A stretch of DNA of 64,000 nt, taken from NCBI RefSeq assembly GCF_001584615.1, contig NZ_LQQC01000001.1:1-64000 (forward strand). Reading direction: 5' to 3'. A program made the position numbers and the translations under genes. Every line of letters starts with the position of its first letter. Within the stretch, counting starts at the first letter, position 1. Below are positions 51,163-60,111 of this stretch, piece after piece. Source of the stretch: Brevibacterium ravenspurgense. GTDB lineage: Bacteria; Actinomycetota; Actinomycetes; Actinomycetales; Brevibacteriaceae. Below the pieces are notes generated by a model. The model was not told the origin of the DNA and did no database searches. It saw nothing but the letters and a program-made list of their open reading frames with translations.

Positions 51163-52464
51163 TCACGCTTCCTTTCCAGTTGCGGTGTCAGGGGCATCGT
51201 CATCGTTCGGCTCCGGCTGCAGTTCCTGTTCGGGTTCCGGCTGCGGGTCCGGGACCGTCGATACCGTGGGAAGTTCGCCGGTGGCAGTGGACTCGGTGCC
51301 CATGGCCTGCAGCAGCTTGACTCGAGGCACAACGCCCAAGAGCTTTCCTGCCTCGTCGATGACGCACAGCGGCACCGGGGCTTCAGCCGACGGCGCGAAG
51401 AGGTCCGCGATCTGCGCATCCGGCGGACACGTGAGGATGTTTTTGGTGTAGATGATGTTGTCCAGGGTGCGCTCGCCGCGTTTGGCCGCTGCCACTGCGT
51501 CGTCGTCTGTGACGAGCCCCAGCAGCTTGCCGCTGCGGTCGGTGACGAGAACAGCGGACTCCTGGGTGTTCTGCATTTCCCTGATTGCCACGTTCGGTCC
51601 CACGGTGTTGTGGACGACGTTCGTGGGCGGGCGCATGACTGACTGCGCGGTGTAGACGCGGGAACGGTCGACGTCCTGAATGAACGACGCGACGTAGTCG
51701 TCAGCCGGGTTGGTCAGAATGTCTTCGGCCGTTCCGATCTGGGCGATCCGACCGTTGCGCATAACGGCGATCCGGTCGCCCAGGTACATGGCCTCATTGA
51801 GGTCGTGGGTGATGAAGATGATCGTCTTCTTCAGCGTGTGCTGGAGTTCGGCCAGCTGCTGCTGCATTTCGCGACGGATGAGCGGGTCGAGAGCCGAGAA
51901 CGCTTCGTCCATCAGCAGAATGTCGGTCTCCGCGGCCAGGGCGCGGGCCAGGCCGACGCGCTGCTGCATACCACCGGACAGTTCGGACGGGTACTTGTCC
52001 TCCCAGCCCTTCAGACCGACGATCTCAAGCCACTCGTCTGCCTTCTTCAGGCGCTCCGCCTTGTCCATTCCCTGCAGCTCGAGTGAGTAGGCCGCGTTTT
52101 CGCGCACCGTGTGGTGCGGCATGAGGGCGAAGTGCTGGAAGACCATCGAAATGTGGTCGCGGCGAACCGCGCGCAGTTCGGTGGCGTTCATCTTCGAGAT
52201 GTCTTTCCCGGCAATCTCAACGGAGCCGGCGCTTGTGTTCCACAGTCCGTTGAGGGTGCGGATGAGGGTCGATTTACCAGACCCGGAAAGGCCCATGACG
52301 ACGAAGATCTCACCGCGTTCGACTTCGAAGCTCGCGTCGATGACGGCTGCGGTTCCCAATTCGCGCAGGTCGTCGCGGTCCTCGCCGTTTTCAATGCGGC
52401 GAATCACTTCTTTTTCGTTTTGGCCAAAGACTTTGTAGACGTGCGATGCACGGACTAATGCCAC
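51163..52464 (-). CDS. opuAA: Glycine betaine/proline-type ABC ATPase with CBS domains
   Basis: This 433-aa energising subunit has Walker A GLSGSGKSTLIR, signature LSGGMQQRVGLARALA, Walker B ILLMDEAFSALDP and the H-loop FITHDLNEAM. A C-terminal pair of CBS motifs (~285-400) is the ionic-strength sensor known in OpuA. A Pro/Glu tail follows. GTG 52464 (VALVRASHVYKVF) has GGAAGG at 7 nt upstream; the frame stays open to 52593 but lacks a site there. It is the first gene of the operon. Confidence 0.94.
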   Translation of the reverse strand: MALVRASHVYKVFGQNEKEVIRRIENGEDRDDLRELGTAAVIDASFEVERGEIFVVMGLSGSGKSTLIRTLNGLWNTSAGSVEIAGKDISKMNATELRAVRRDHISMVFQHFALMPHHTVRENAAYSLELQGMDKAERLKKADEWLEIVGLKGWEDKYPSELSGGMQQRVGLARALAAETDILLMDEAFSALDPLIRREMQQQLAELQHTLKKTIIFITHDLNEAMYLGDRIAVMRNGRIAQIGTAEDILTNPADDYVASFIQDVDRSRVYTAQSVMRPPTNVVHNTVGPNVAIREMQNTQESAVLVTDRSGKLLGLVTDDDAVAAAKRGERTLDNIIYTKNILTCPPDAQIADLFAPSAEAPVPLCVIDEAGKLLGVVPRVKLLQAMGTESTATGELPTVSTVPDPQPEPEQELQPEPNDDDAPDTATGKEA

Positions 52465-52719
52465 TGCGTGGCCACCTTCCGTTTGAGGGTGCACATCCGC
52501 GCCGGGTGGCGCGGGAATTGCTGCCGGCGGCCGAAAAAACGGGACAGCGCCGGTATTCCACCTTAAACACAGAGCCTTCTCAGACGGGCTCAAGGGGCGG
52601 GTCAGATTCGGCTGGCTTTCTGAGCAAAAGCTGAAACACCCCCTCTGGCCAGGGGTTTTACTGGTTCTCCGTTGTTATTGAAACGTTACGCCAAAATCTG
52701 CTCATAGCCGCGGACAGCG

Positions 52720-52748
52720 GGCATTCTGCCGCTCGATAGAATGCCGGC
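52720..52748 (+). promoter_or_regulatory. Inverted repeat and -10 at the start of the next gene
   Basis: GGCATTC (52720-52726) and GAATGCC (52739-52745) flank a TAGAAT -10-like word (52737-52742). The ATG of the next gene is at 52749, 7 nt after that word and without a Shine-Dalgarno. A leaderless mRNA controlled by a repressor at this palindrome is plausible. Confidence 0.4.
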
Positions 52749-53384
52749 ATGACTGCCGAACAGAAACACCGCATGCGGCGTGCCCGCATGCTCCGCGGTT
52801 GTGCCGCGGCGTTCTTTTCGGTGTTCATCGGCCTGGTTTTCCACACGGGAGCAGGCGGTGCGGCCTCTGTCGCAGCGAGCATGTTCGCTTTTCTCGTCGC
52901 CGCCTGGCTGGGAATGGTTCTGTCGGTGCTGCGCCTGCGCATCACCTCTGTCATGGCAGTTGCCGCCGCAGGGCAGTGGCTTCTGCACGTCTTCATGACC
53001 TTTGCCTCGAGTGCCACGCCTGCGCCGCGTGGCTCAGGGTCCCTGCTGGAAACGTCCGTCCACGCGCTCTGCATGGGGCTTGTGTCCCCCAGCGCGGGAA
53101 CCGTCACGCCCGCCGCCATGCACCACGCGGACTTTTCCGGTCCGCTCATGCTGGCAGCCCACGCCGCTGCGGTTGTTCTCACGGCCGGCTACGTGCTCTT
53201 CGGCGAACGGGCTCTCGAGGCGGTGCTCACCGAAATCGTGGGCCCCGTCGTCTTCGTCTTTCTGTCTGGTGTGCTGCCGCGGGTCCGCCGCGTTCAGCGC
53301 CCCGGTGTGTTCCGCACCCGCAGTGCCGGCACCTCGCAAGTCTTCAGCTCGGTGTCGCAGCGCGGCCCGCCCGCTGCTGTCTGA
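52749..53384 (+). CDS. Polytopic membrane protein of unknown function
   Basis: The 211-aa protein has about four helices (AAAFFSVFIGLVFHTGA, VAASMFAFLVAAWLGMVLSVL, ITSVMAVAAAGQWLLHVFMT, GPLMLAAHAAAVVLTAGYVLF) and His residues facing the same side (AMHHADF, HAAA), with a Arg/Ser-rich tail. It precedes a PCuAC copper chaperone and a DyP peroxidase gene, so a copper or envelope-stress role is inferred. I do not recognise a named family. The start is probably leaderless. Confidence 0.65.
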   Translation: MTAEQKHRMRRARMLRGCAAAFFSVFIGLVFHTGAGGAASVAASMFAFLVAAWLGMVLSVLRLRITSVMAVAAAGQWLLHVFMTFASSATPAPRGSGSLLETSVHALCMGLVSPSAGTVTPAAMHHADFSGPLMLAAHAAAVVLTAGYVLFGERALEAVLTEIVGPVVFVFLSGVLPRVRRVQRPGVFRTRSAGTSQVFSSVSQRGPPAAV

Positions 53385-53392
53385 CACACACG

Positions 53393-53523
53393 GGGCTTTC
53401 TGGCGAAAGCCCACACCCTGCCGCGCAGGAAAAGACTGCGGGCGGGCACACCCACTATCTTCTGCGGCTGAATGCCGCATCCCCGGGGCTTAAGCCCCCT
53501 GTTGTGCACCCGTAAGCGGGTGC
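53393..53523 (+). promoter_or_regulatory. Four consecutive hairpins in the PCuAC leader
   Basis: GGGCTTTC-tggc-GAAAGCCC (53393-53412) follows the previous stop. Then come TGCGGC-tgaat-GCCGCA (53463-53479), the palindrome GGGGCTTAAGCCCC (53485-53498) and GCACCCG-taag-CGGGTGC (53506-53523). The last ends just before the GAAAGGA ribosome site. The first may terminate the upstream gene; the other three form a compact structured 5' leader. It fits no riboswitch family I recognise. Confidence 0.5.
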
Positions 53524-53535
53524 GAAAGGACAACC

Positions 53536-54114
53536 ATGAAACTCCGCAAGACCCTTATGGCCGCTCTCGCCGCTGCAACCCTGACACTCGCCGGCTGCGG
53601 TGGCGGCGATACTGCAACATCCGCCGCTGACGCACTCAAGATCGACGAACCGTGGGCAAAGGCCGTGCCCCAGGACAAGGGCATGACCGGTGTCTTCGCA
53701 ACGATTGAGAACGAAGGCAAAGAAACCATCACCATCACCGGTGCTGAATCCGACGTCGCCGGAAAAGTGGAACTGCACGAAACCACCGGCGATGGCAAGG
53801 GCGGCATGAGCATGAAGGAAAAGGAAGGCGGCTTTGAACTGGCTGCCGGCGACACGCTCGAGCTCAAGCCCGGCGGCGACCACATCATGCTCATGGACCT
53901 CAAGCAGGACATCGAGCCCGGTGAAGAAATCAAGATCACCGTCAAAACATCGGCGGGAGACTTCGACCTGACCGCGCCGGCCCGTGAATTCACCGGCGCT
54001 AAGGAAGAGTACGCACCGGATGAGCACGACCACGGTGAGCACATGGACCACGGTGACGACGAAGGCGACGAGGGTCACGACCACAGTGACGATGACCACG
54101 AGGACAGCAAGTAA
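53536..54114 (+). CDS. Copper chaperone PCuAC-domain lipoprotein
   Basis: This 192-aa protein has lipobox TLTLAGCG (Cys21). Its PCuAC domain (~37-155) has the copper ligands of the H-M-x-M...H-x-M motif: ELHETTGDGKGGMSMKEK and GGDHIMLMDL. The tail HDHGEHMDHGDDEGDEGHDHSDDDH is His/Asp-rich and can buffer further metal. PCuAC proteins deliver Cu(I) to cytochrome oxidase or other extracytoplasmic sites. GAAAGGA lies 5 nt before the ATG. It is followed 2 nt later by the DyP gene. Confidence 0.92.
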   Translation: MKLRKTLMAALAAATLTLAGCGGGDTATSAADALKIDEPWAKAVPQDKGMTGVFATIENEGKETITITGAESDVAGKVELHETTGDGKGGMSMKEKEGGFELAAGDTLELKPGGDHIMLMDLKQDIEPGEEIKITVKTSAGDFDLTAPAREFTGAKEEYAPDEHDHGEHMDHGDDEGDEGHDHSDDDHEDSK

Positions 54115-54116
54115 CA

Positions 54117-55439
54117 ATGACTGAGATCTCCAGACGCAGACTTCTTGGTGCTTCGGGCATCGGGGCCGGCGCTGGACTCGCAGCGGGCATTGGCGGCACC
54201 TATGGCGTCATGGGTGCCGCCGCCCGCGGCGGTGAAGACAGCAAAGGCTTTTCCGGTAAGCAGACCGTTCCGTTCTACGGAGCACACCAGGCCGGGGTGG
54301 AAACACCGCCGCAGGCACACGCGGTCTTCCTCGCCGTCGAACTGAAAGACCACGTTGACGCGGCCGCCATGCGCAGGTGGCTGAGGATTCTCAGTGACGA
54401 CGCCGCCGCACTCACACAGGGCAGGGCACCGCTGGCCGACACGGAACCCGACATGACAGCCCAGCCGGCATCGCTGACGGTGACCTTCGGCTTCGGTCGC
54501 AAAGTCGTGGAACTCGCCGGTGCCGACAAGGTGCCGGCGTGGCTGAAACCGCTGCCGGACTACTCAATTGACCGTCTGCGCCCCGAACTGTGCGGCGGCG
54601 ATCTGCTCATGCAGATCTGCTCAGACGACCCGCTGACCCTGGCCCACGCATCGCGCATGCTCATGAAGGATTCACGAGCGTTCTCAGAAATCGCCTGGGC
54701 CAAGGAGTCATTCCGCCGTGCTTACGGCACCGACCCGAAGGGCACCACGGTGCGCAACCCGTTCGGCCAGGTGGACGGAACCGTCAACCCCGAAATCGAC
54801 ACCGATGACTTCGCCGCCCTCGTGTGGGGTGACCCCAACGCGCCCGCAAGGCCTGGCGCCTCGGATCGGAAGGAAGTCGAGTCACCGCGCGGAAAAGCGC
54901 CGGCCGACCTCGGCTCGGCACATCCTGACTGGATGGCCGGCGGTACAACCCTCGTCCTGCGCGACATCGCAATGGACCTCGAAAGCTGGGACCTGGCGGA
55001 CGAACCGGCCCGCGACTTCTCCGTCGGCCGCCGCATGAAGGACGGTTCCCCGCTCACGGGTGAGCACGAACACGACATCCCGGACCTCGAAGCCGTCGGC
55101 AGCGATGGCTTCAAGAAGATCTCTCCGGCCAGCCACGTGGCGCGTTCGCGCAACGACAAAAAGCCCGAAGAGCAGATCTTCCGCCGCGTGTACTCCTACC
55201 AGTCGCTGACCAAGGGCCCCATCCGGGACGACGTTGAAGGAGTCCGCCAGATCAACGATGCGGGGCTGATGTTCGCCAGCTACCAGGCGGACATCGAACG
55301 GCAGTACAAGCCGATCCAGCAGCGCCTGGCAGAGGGTGACCTCCTCAACGAATGGACGTTCCCAATCGGTTCGACCGTGTGGGCGATTCCGCCCGGAGCA
55401 TCTGAGGGCGGGTACATCGGCGAGACTCTGTTCGGATGA
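54117..55439 (+). CDS. Tat-exported dye-decolorising (DyP) heme peroxidase, EfeB-like
   Basis: This 440-aa protein has a twin-arginine signal (EISRRRLLGASGIGAGAG). The peroxidase domain contains the GxxDG-type motif in NPFGQVDGTVNPEI, the distal-side Asp/Arg segment and EHEHDIPD, with the heme-proximal His expected in the latter part. Class B/EfeB DyPs oxidise phenolics and are linked to iron acquisition. It is co-directional with, and 2 nt from, the PCuAC gene, so a copper-chaperone/peroxidase transcript is likely; no efeU/efeO neighbours are present. Confidence 0.92.
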   Translation: MTEISRRRLLGASGIGAGAGLAAGIGGTYGVMGAAARGGEDSKGFSGKQTVPFYGAHQAGVETPPQAHAVFLAVELKDHVDAAAMRRWLRILSDDAAALTQGRAPLADTEPDMTAQPASLTVTFGFGRKVVELAGADKVPAWLKPLPDYSIDRLRPELCGGDLLMQICSDDPLTLAHASRMLMKDSRAFSEIAWAKESFRRAYGTDPKGTTVRNPFGQVDGTVNPEIDTDDFAALVWGDPNAPARPGASDRKEVESPRGKAPADLGSAHPDWMAGGTTLVLRDIAMDLESWDLADEPARDFSVGRRMKDGSPLTGEHEHDIPDLEAVGSDGFKKISPASHVARSRNDKKPEEQIFRRVYSYQSLTKGPIRDDVEGVRQINDAGLMFASYQADIERQYKPIQQRLAEGDLLNEWTFPIGSTVWAIPPGASEGGYIGETLFG

Positions 55440-55456
55440 TTGCCTAAGCTGAGATC

Positions 55457-56263
55457 ATGCTCAGCCTTCCGTTCATCGCCAGCACCCCGCAGAACATCAA
55501 ACGGCCCAAGGTCATCGTGCCGTTTGCACCGCGAACCCTTGATGAAGCTCGCGCGGCGGGAGAGTGGGCGGCGCGCGCCCGAAAAGCGGGTGCAGATGCC
55601 ATGGAATGGCGCGTTGACGCGCTGGCCGACAGTGTTGATCTGCTCGATGCTGATGGGCCGGCTGCTCAGGCGCTTGAGGAGGCCCAGCTGGCCATTCAAG
55701 ACCAGCGGGAACTTCCCGTGCTGATTACGGTGCGGACCGCAGCCGAAGGCGGACAGGCTGATCTTGACGACGCCGCCTACGCGAAGGTCGTCTCCGGTCT
55801 CATCCGCCGCACCCAGCTGACCCCGCCCCTGGGCACGCAGCCGCGCATTGCAGTTGATGTCGAAGTTGATCGCGAACCGGCAGCCCAGCTGTGCAAGCAG
55901 GCGGGAGAGCTCGGCGTTCCCGTTGTCGCTTCCCACCACGACTTCGATCGCACCCCGGACACCAGAATCCTGCTGGCAAAGATCCGCGACATGCTCCTCA
56001 TGGGAGCGGATGCAGCGAAGATCGCCGTCATGCCGAAAGAGCCGAGCGATGTTTCACGGCTCCTGGAGGCCTGCGCGTCTGCTGTTGAAGTGGCCGAGGT
56101 GCCGGTCATCGCCATCTCGATGGGCCCCCTGGGGCGCTCCACCCGCGTGTTCGGAGGGGACTTCGGTTCGGCTGCCACTTTCGCCACACTGGGTGACGAA
56201 CCGACCGCACCCGGTCAGATCCCCGTCGAAAAGCTGCGCTCCGTCTGGACTGAACTGTACTGA
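55457..56263 (+). CDS. aroD: Type I 3-dehydroquinate dehydratase
   Basis: This 268-aa TIM-barrel enzyme of the shikimate pathway forms a Schiff base with dehydroquinate. Motifs are ADAMEWRVDAL, ITVRTAAEGGQ, catalytic His in VVASHHDFDRTPD, Schiff-base Lys in AKIAVMPKEPSD and GPLGRSTRVFGGDFGSAATFA. Most actinobacteria use the unrelated type II AroQ, so this form is notable. It starts 17 nt after the DyP stop and may be co-transcribed with it. Confidence 0.93.
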   Translation: MLSLPFIASTPQNIKRPKVIVPFAPRTLDEARAAGEWAARARKAGADAMEWRVDALADSVDLLDADGPAAQALEEAQLAIQDQRELPVLITVRTAAEGGQADLDDAAYAKVVSGLIRRTQLTPPLGTQPRIAVDVEVDREPAAQLCKQAGELGVPVVASHHDFDRTPDTRILLAKIRDMLLMGADAAKIAVMPKEPSDVSRLLEACASAVEVAEVPVIAISMGPLGRSTRVFGGDFGSAATFATLGDEPTAPGQIPVEKLRSVWTELY

Positions 56264-56335
56264 CCAAACCGGGCCGGCACCTCGGCAGGGGACCTGGCGA
56301 ACAGGTGGCGACTGAGCCACCCGGCCCCGTTTCGA
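56264..56335. other. Spacer between aroD and the tandem repeat array
   Basis: A short region of 72 bp. It contains GGCACCTCGGC and TGGCGAACAGGTGGCGA but no gene. It leads directly into the array. Confidence 0.5.
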
Positions 56336-57049
56336 CACACCCGTTAGCCGGAATCTGCGCTTTAGCCGTTTGGAAACTCCCGTTAGCAACAGAAACTCCC
56401 GAAAAGCAGTACTGCTAACGGGAGTTTTTGTTGCTAAAGCGTGGCTGGCTGCTGCGGAAGCGCCGAGGTGTCAGGTTGGGCTGGCTGCTGGAGGAGGGGG
56501 CGGTGGCCGGGATCTGCGCTTTAGGCACGAATCCACCCGTTAGTCGCAAGGGGACTCCCGTTAGCCGAGATCTGCGCTTTAGCAGTAACTGCTAACGGGA
56601 GTTTTTGTTGCTAAAGCGTGGCTGGCTGCTGGGGAAGCGCCGAGGTGTCAGGTTGGGCTGGCTGCTGGAGGAGTGGCCGGTGGCCGAGATCTGCGCTTTA
56701 GGCACGAATCCACCCGTTAGTCGCAAGGGGACACCCGGTAGCCGGGATCTGCGCTTTAGCCGTTAGGAAACTCCCGTTAGCAACAGAAACTCCCGAAAAG
56801 CAGTACTGCTAACGGGCGTTTTTGTTGCTAAAGCGTGGCTGGCTGCTGGGGAAGCGCCGAAGTGCCAGGTTGGGCTGGCTGCTGGAGGAGTGGCCGGTGG
56901 CCGAGATCTGCGCTTTAGGCACGAATCCACCCGTTAGTCGCAAGGGGACACCCGTTAGCCGGGATCTGCGCTTTAGCCGTTAGGAAACTCCCGTTAGCAA
57001 CAGAAACTCCCGAAAAGCAGTACTGCTAACGGGAGTTTTTGTTGCTAAG
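56336..57049. repeat. Tandem array of four palindromic units related to copies A-D
   Basis: Four units start with CACACCCGTTAGC (56336) or GATCTGCGCTTTAGGCACG (56511, 56688, 56905), with periods of 177 and 217 bp. The longer units carry an extra ~40 bp. Each ends in a hairpin with 19-bp arms, TTAGCAACAGAAACTCCCG against CGGGAGTTTTTGTTGCTAA, and a perfect AGCAGTACTGCT at the loop; the second unit is shortened. Links read GTGGCTGGCTGCTG, GCCGAGGTGTCAGG and GGCTGGCTGCTGGAGGAG. It lies between convergent genes and encodes no protein. Confidence 0.9.
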
Positions 57050-57167
57050 CGGTGTGTGGGTGCAGAAAAGGGGCCGAGGTGCCGGGCGCGGGTGTGTGGG
57101 TGCAGGCAAGGGGCCGAGGTGCCGGGCAGCTGGCTGGCAGACTGTCGAGGGCCGGGGCGGACAACGT
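57050..57167. other. Tagged spacer after the array
   Basis: Two copies of GGGGCCGAGGTGCCGGGC separated by GGTGTGTGGGTGCAGGCA. Together they make a ~40-bp direct duplication (57048-57125). No gene is present. Confidence 0.6.
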
Positions 57168-57202
57168 GAAGGGGCGCCGCCGAAAATCGGCGGCGCCCCT
57201 TC
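57168..57202. terminator. Bidirectional terminator after the array
   Basis: A perfect 16-bp stem GAAGGGGCGCCGCCGA / TCGGCGGCGCCCCTTC with a 3-nt A loop, 18 nt beyond the stop of the leftward Fe-S gene. Confidence 0.85.
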
Positions 57203-57219
57203 AGACGTCAGTCAGTCGA

Positions 57220-59583
57220 TCAGACCTCAGCGGGTTCCGGTGCGGATTCCGCTCCGCCCTGACCGCGCTTCACGCCGGCCAGCAGCATCTGCGCGACATC
57301 CAGAACTTCGACGCCCTCGGAGGCGTTGCCCTCAGACTGTTCGGCGGTCAGACCGTCAGACAGCATGACGCGGCAGAACGGGCAGCCAACCGCAATCTGT
57401 TCGGCGCCGGTGGCGACGGCTTCCTTCGTGCGGTTGACGTTGATGCGCGAACCGATGGTCTCTTCCATCCACATGCGCGCACCGCCGGCACCACAGCAGA
57501 AGCTCGTTTCCTTCGAGCGCTCCATTTCGCGGTACTCCACGCCGGGCAGCGAGCCGATGAGCTCACGCGGCGGTTCGTAGATCTGGTTGTGGCGGCCCAG
57601 GTAGCAGGGGTCGTGGTACGTGACCGGGGTCTGCACCTGCTCACCTTCGGCCGGAGCGACCGGGGTGAGCTTGCCTTCGCGGACGAGCTTGTTGAGCAGC
57701 TGCGTGTGGTGGACGACTTCGAACTTGCCGTCCAGCTGCGGGTATTCGTTCGCGATCGTGTTGAAGCAGTGCGCACAGGTCACGACGATCTTGCGCGCCT
57801 TCATTTCGTTGAGCACCTCGACATTGGCCTGAGCCAGCATCTGGTAGAGGAACTCGTTGCCCGCACGGCGAGCGGGGTCACCCGTGCACGACTCGCCATC
57901 GCCGAGGACGGCAAAGTCGACACCTGCCATGTTGAGAAGCTCCGCAGTTGCCTGCGTGGTCTTCTTGGCGCGGTCTTCGAAAGCACCGGCACAGCCGACC
58001 CAGAAGAGGTACTCGACTTCGCCGAGGTCCTCGATGTCCGCACCGACCTGCTTGACTTCGAAGTCGAGGTCCTTGGCCCACTCGAGGCGCTTGCGCTGGG
58101 ACATGCCCCACGGGTTCTGCTTGTTTTCGAGGTTCTTGAACAGACCGCCGAGCTCGGTGGGGAACGCCGATTCGATGAGCACCTGGTAGCGGCGCATGTC
58201 GACGAAGTGGTCGACGTGCTCGATGTCCACCGGACACTGCTCAACGCAGGCACCGCACGTGGTGCACGACCACAGGGCGTCGGGGTCGATGACGCCTAGC
58301 TCTGCGAGCTCTTCGACATCCTGTGCGCCGACGAGCGGGCGGACGGCCTCAGCCTGTGCGGCCTCCGACAGGGTGCCCAGAAGGTCGAGGTTTTCGTGCG
58401 GGTCGGAAATGCCCTCGTAGGCGTCCATTTCCTTCTGCCACGCGCGCTTGGCCTTCTTGTCGGCATCGTCGGCAAGAGGTGCCGGCGGCTGTGCTTCGGC
58501 CTGCGCTTTCTGCGCTGCTTCCAGCCATGGCGACTTGGCCGCAGCGTGGTTGCGCAGATTGATCATCATGAGCTTGGGGCTCAGCGGCTTTTCCGTGTTC
58601 CAGGCCGGGCACTGGCTCTGGCAGCGACCACACTCGGTACAGGTGGAGAAGTCCAGCAGGCCCTTCCAGGTGAAGTCTTCGACCTTGCCGACGCCCATCG
58701 TGGTGGAGTCGTCCATTGCGTCGGGGTCAGAGAAGTCGAGCTCTTCGCCGTCGGACACCATCGGCTGGAGGGCGCCGAGTGAGGTGCGGCCGTTTGCGTG
58801 GCGCTTGAACCAGATGTTGAAGAACGCGAGGAAGCGGTGCCAGGCAACACCCATCGTGGGGGTGAGGGCGACGGTGACCATCCAGGCGTAGGAGATGAGG
58901 ATCTTCGCCAGCGCGATCGCGACGATGAGGCCGGACACGACCGGAATCGACAGGCCGGAGAAGATTTCGCCGATCCAGAAGGTCAGCGGGAAGTGCAGGA
59001 TGAGGTTTGCCTGGCCCTCGTGGCCCTGCAGCACGTATTCGAGGCCGCGCAGCAGTGCAATGCACAGGCAGACGCCCAGAATGGTGAACTCAACGTAGTA
59101 GGCCTGCCAGAAGTTCGAGCCGTAGAAACGCGACTTGCGCTGCGTGTCGAGTGTTTCGCCCTTGGGCTTCTTGGCTTGGCGAATGGCGATCAGCACGATG
59201 ATGCCGATCAGGCCGGCCATCGCGAACAGCTCTGTGATCCATTCGTAGGGCACGAAGTGGCCGATCAGCGGCAGGGTTGCAGCCGGGTTGAACAGCTGCA
59301 TGGTGGCCTGGGCGAGCGTGAGCGTGAGCACGCCGAAGGAGATCATGGTGAACCAGTGGGCGATTGCCACAACGGGCAGACGCGCCATCCGGGTGTGACC
59401 CAGGAACTCCTTGACGAGGGTGCCGGTGCGTGCGCCGGCGTCGTTTGTGCGCTCACCGGCGCGCGTGGGTGCGCCGAGCTTGAAGAACTGGACGAACTTG
59501 CCGATCCGCATCAGGAACATCGTCCAGCCGACGATGGTCGCAGCAACGCCGATGACGGCTGCGACGATCTGCAGGGCTGTCAT
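57220..59583 (-). CDS. Membrane-anchored Fe-S/HdrB-like (CCG-domain) electron-transfer protein
   Basis: The 787-aa protein has an N-terminal region (~1-250) of six helices resembling the heme-binding nitrate-reductase gamma family. Two [4Fe-4S] motifs follow (CTECGRCQSQCPAWN near 320; CTTCGACVEQCPVDI near 435). CCG-domain cysteine clusters come after these (FWVGCAGAFEDR; FCCGAGGARMW). Such proteins pass electrons between a quinone pool and soluble partners, often acyl-CoA or lactate dehydrogenases. The partner is not encoded here. It is a single gene whose terminator is the 57168 hairpin. Confidence 0.88.
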   Translation of the reverse strand: MTALQIVAAVIGVAATIVGWTMFLMRIGKFVQFFKLGAPTRAGERTNDAGARTGTLVKEFLGHTRMARLPVVAIAHWFTMISFGVLTLTLAQATMQLFNPAATLPLIGHFVPYEWITELFAMAGLIGIIVLIAIRQAKKPKGETLDTQRKSRFYGSNFWQAYYVEFTILGVCLCIALLRGLEYVLQGHEGQANLILHFPLTFWIGEIFSGLSIPVVSGLIVAIALAKILISYAWMVTVALTPTMGVAWHRFLAFFNIWFKRHANGRTSLGALQPMVSDGEELDFSDPDAMDDSTTMGVGKVEDFTWKGLLDFSTCTECGRCQSQCPAWNTEKPLSPKLMMINLRNHAAAKSPWLEAAQKAQAEAQPPAPLADDADKKAKRAWQKEMDAYEGISDPHENLDLLGTLSEAAQAEAVRPLVGAQDVEELAELGVIDPDALWSCTTCGACVEQCPVDIEHVDHFVDMRRYQVLIESAFPTELGGLFKNLENKQNPWGMSQRKRLEWAKDLDFEVKQVGADIEDLGEVEYLFWVGCAGAFEDRAKKTTQATAELLNMAGVDFAVLGDGESCTGDPARRAGNEFLYQMLAQANVEVLNEMKARKIVVTCAHCFNTIANEYPQLDGKFEVVHHTQLLNKLVREGKLTPVAPAEGEQVQTPVTYHDPCYLGRHNQIYEPPRELIGSLPGVEYREMERSKETSFCCGAGGARMWMEETIGSRINVNRTKEAVATGAEQIAVGCPFCRVMLSDGLTAEQSEGNASEGVEVLDVAQMLLAGVKRGQGGAESAPEPAEV

Positions 59584-59657
59584 GTGTGTTTTACCTCCGG
59601 GCGGCCCTTTCGCAAGGGCACTGAAAATCCATCAGAAAGATGGGCAGAAAAAGGTGC

Positions 59658-59930
59658 TCAGTTGGATTCCGCAACAGCTTCGTTGCCGAATTGGCTGCGG
59701 ATTGCCTGAGCGGCATAGCGCTGAACGACGATCTGGGCGATGGCCACACCGACACCCGAAACGATGGTCCAGGCGATGACTTCGGCCATGTCCGTGTCGG
59801 TGTCATTGGGATCGTTCGGAGCGGGACGGCCAAGCGATTTCTCCCATGCCAGGCTGATTGCTTTACGTGCGGCAACAGCGGCGAGTGCGCCTCCGCCGAG
59901 GCCGATGACCTTCCACGCGAGTTTGCCCAT
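59658..59930 (-). CDS. DUF4235 family small membrane protein
   Basis: This 90-aa protein reads GKLAWKVIGLGGGALAAVAARK at the start (one helix), then a loop LGRPAPNDPNDTDTDMAEVI and a second helix. This is the pattern of DUF4235, a short two-helix actinobacterial family of unknown function. It lies 74 nt upstream of the Fe-S gene in the same direction. Confidence 0.8.
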   Translation of the reverse strand: MGKLAWKVIGLGGGALAAVAARKAISLAWEKSLGRPAPNDPNDTDTDMAEVIAWTIVSGVGVAIAQIVVQRYAAQAIRSQFGNEAVAESN

Positions 59931-60111
59931 GATGTCTCCTCAGATCAGTGTGGACCTCTGTGTGTTTTCAGTCTCACCAGGATACGACACAGACAGTTCA
60001 CAGTGCGGTTTTGAGCTTCTGCCAGGGATGGTATCCCGACGCACTGACACATGCCGAAACCACAGTCAGTCGATCAGCGCCACAGCGCCGCACGCTCACC
60101 CGGCAGCAGAA

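Noticed and set aside
56336-57049. CRISPR array
   Set aside because: Units are 177-217 bp, the spacer-like parts are identical between units, hairpins fill each unit and there are no cas genes.
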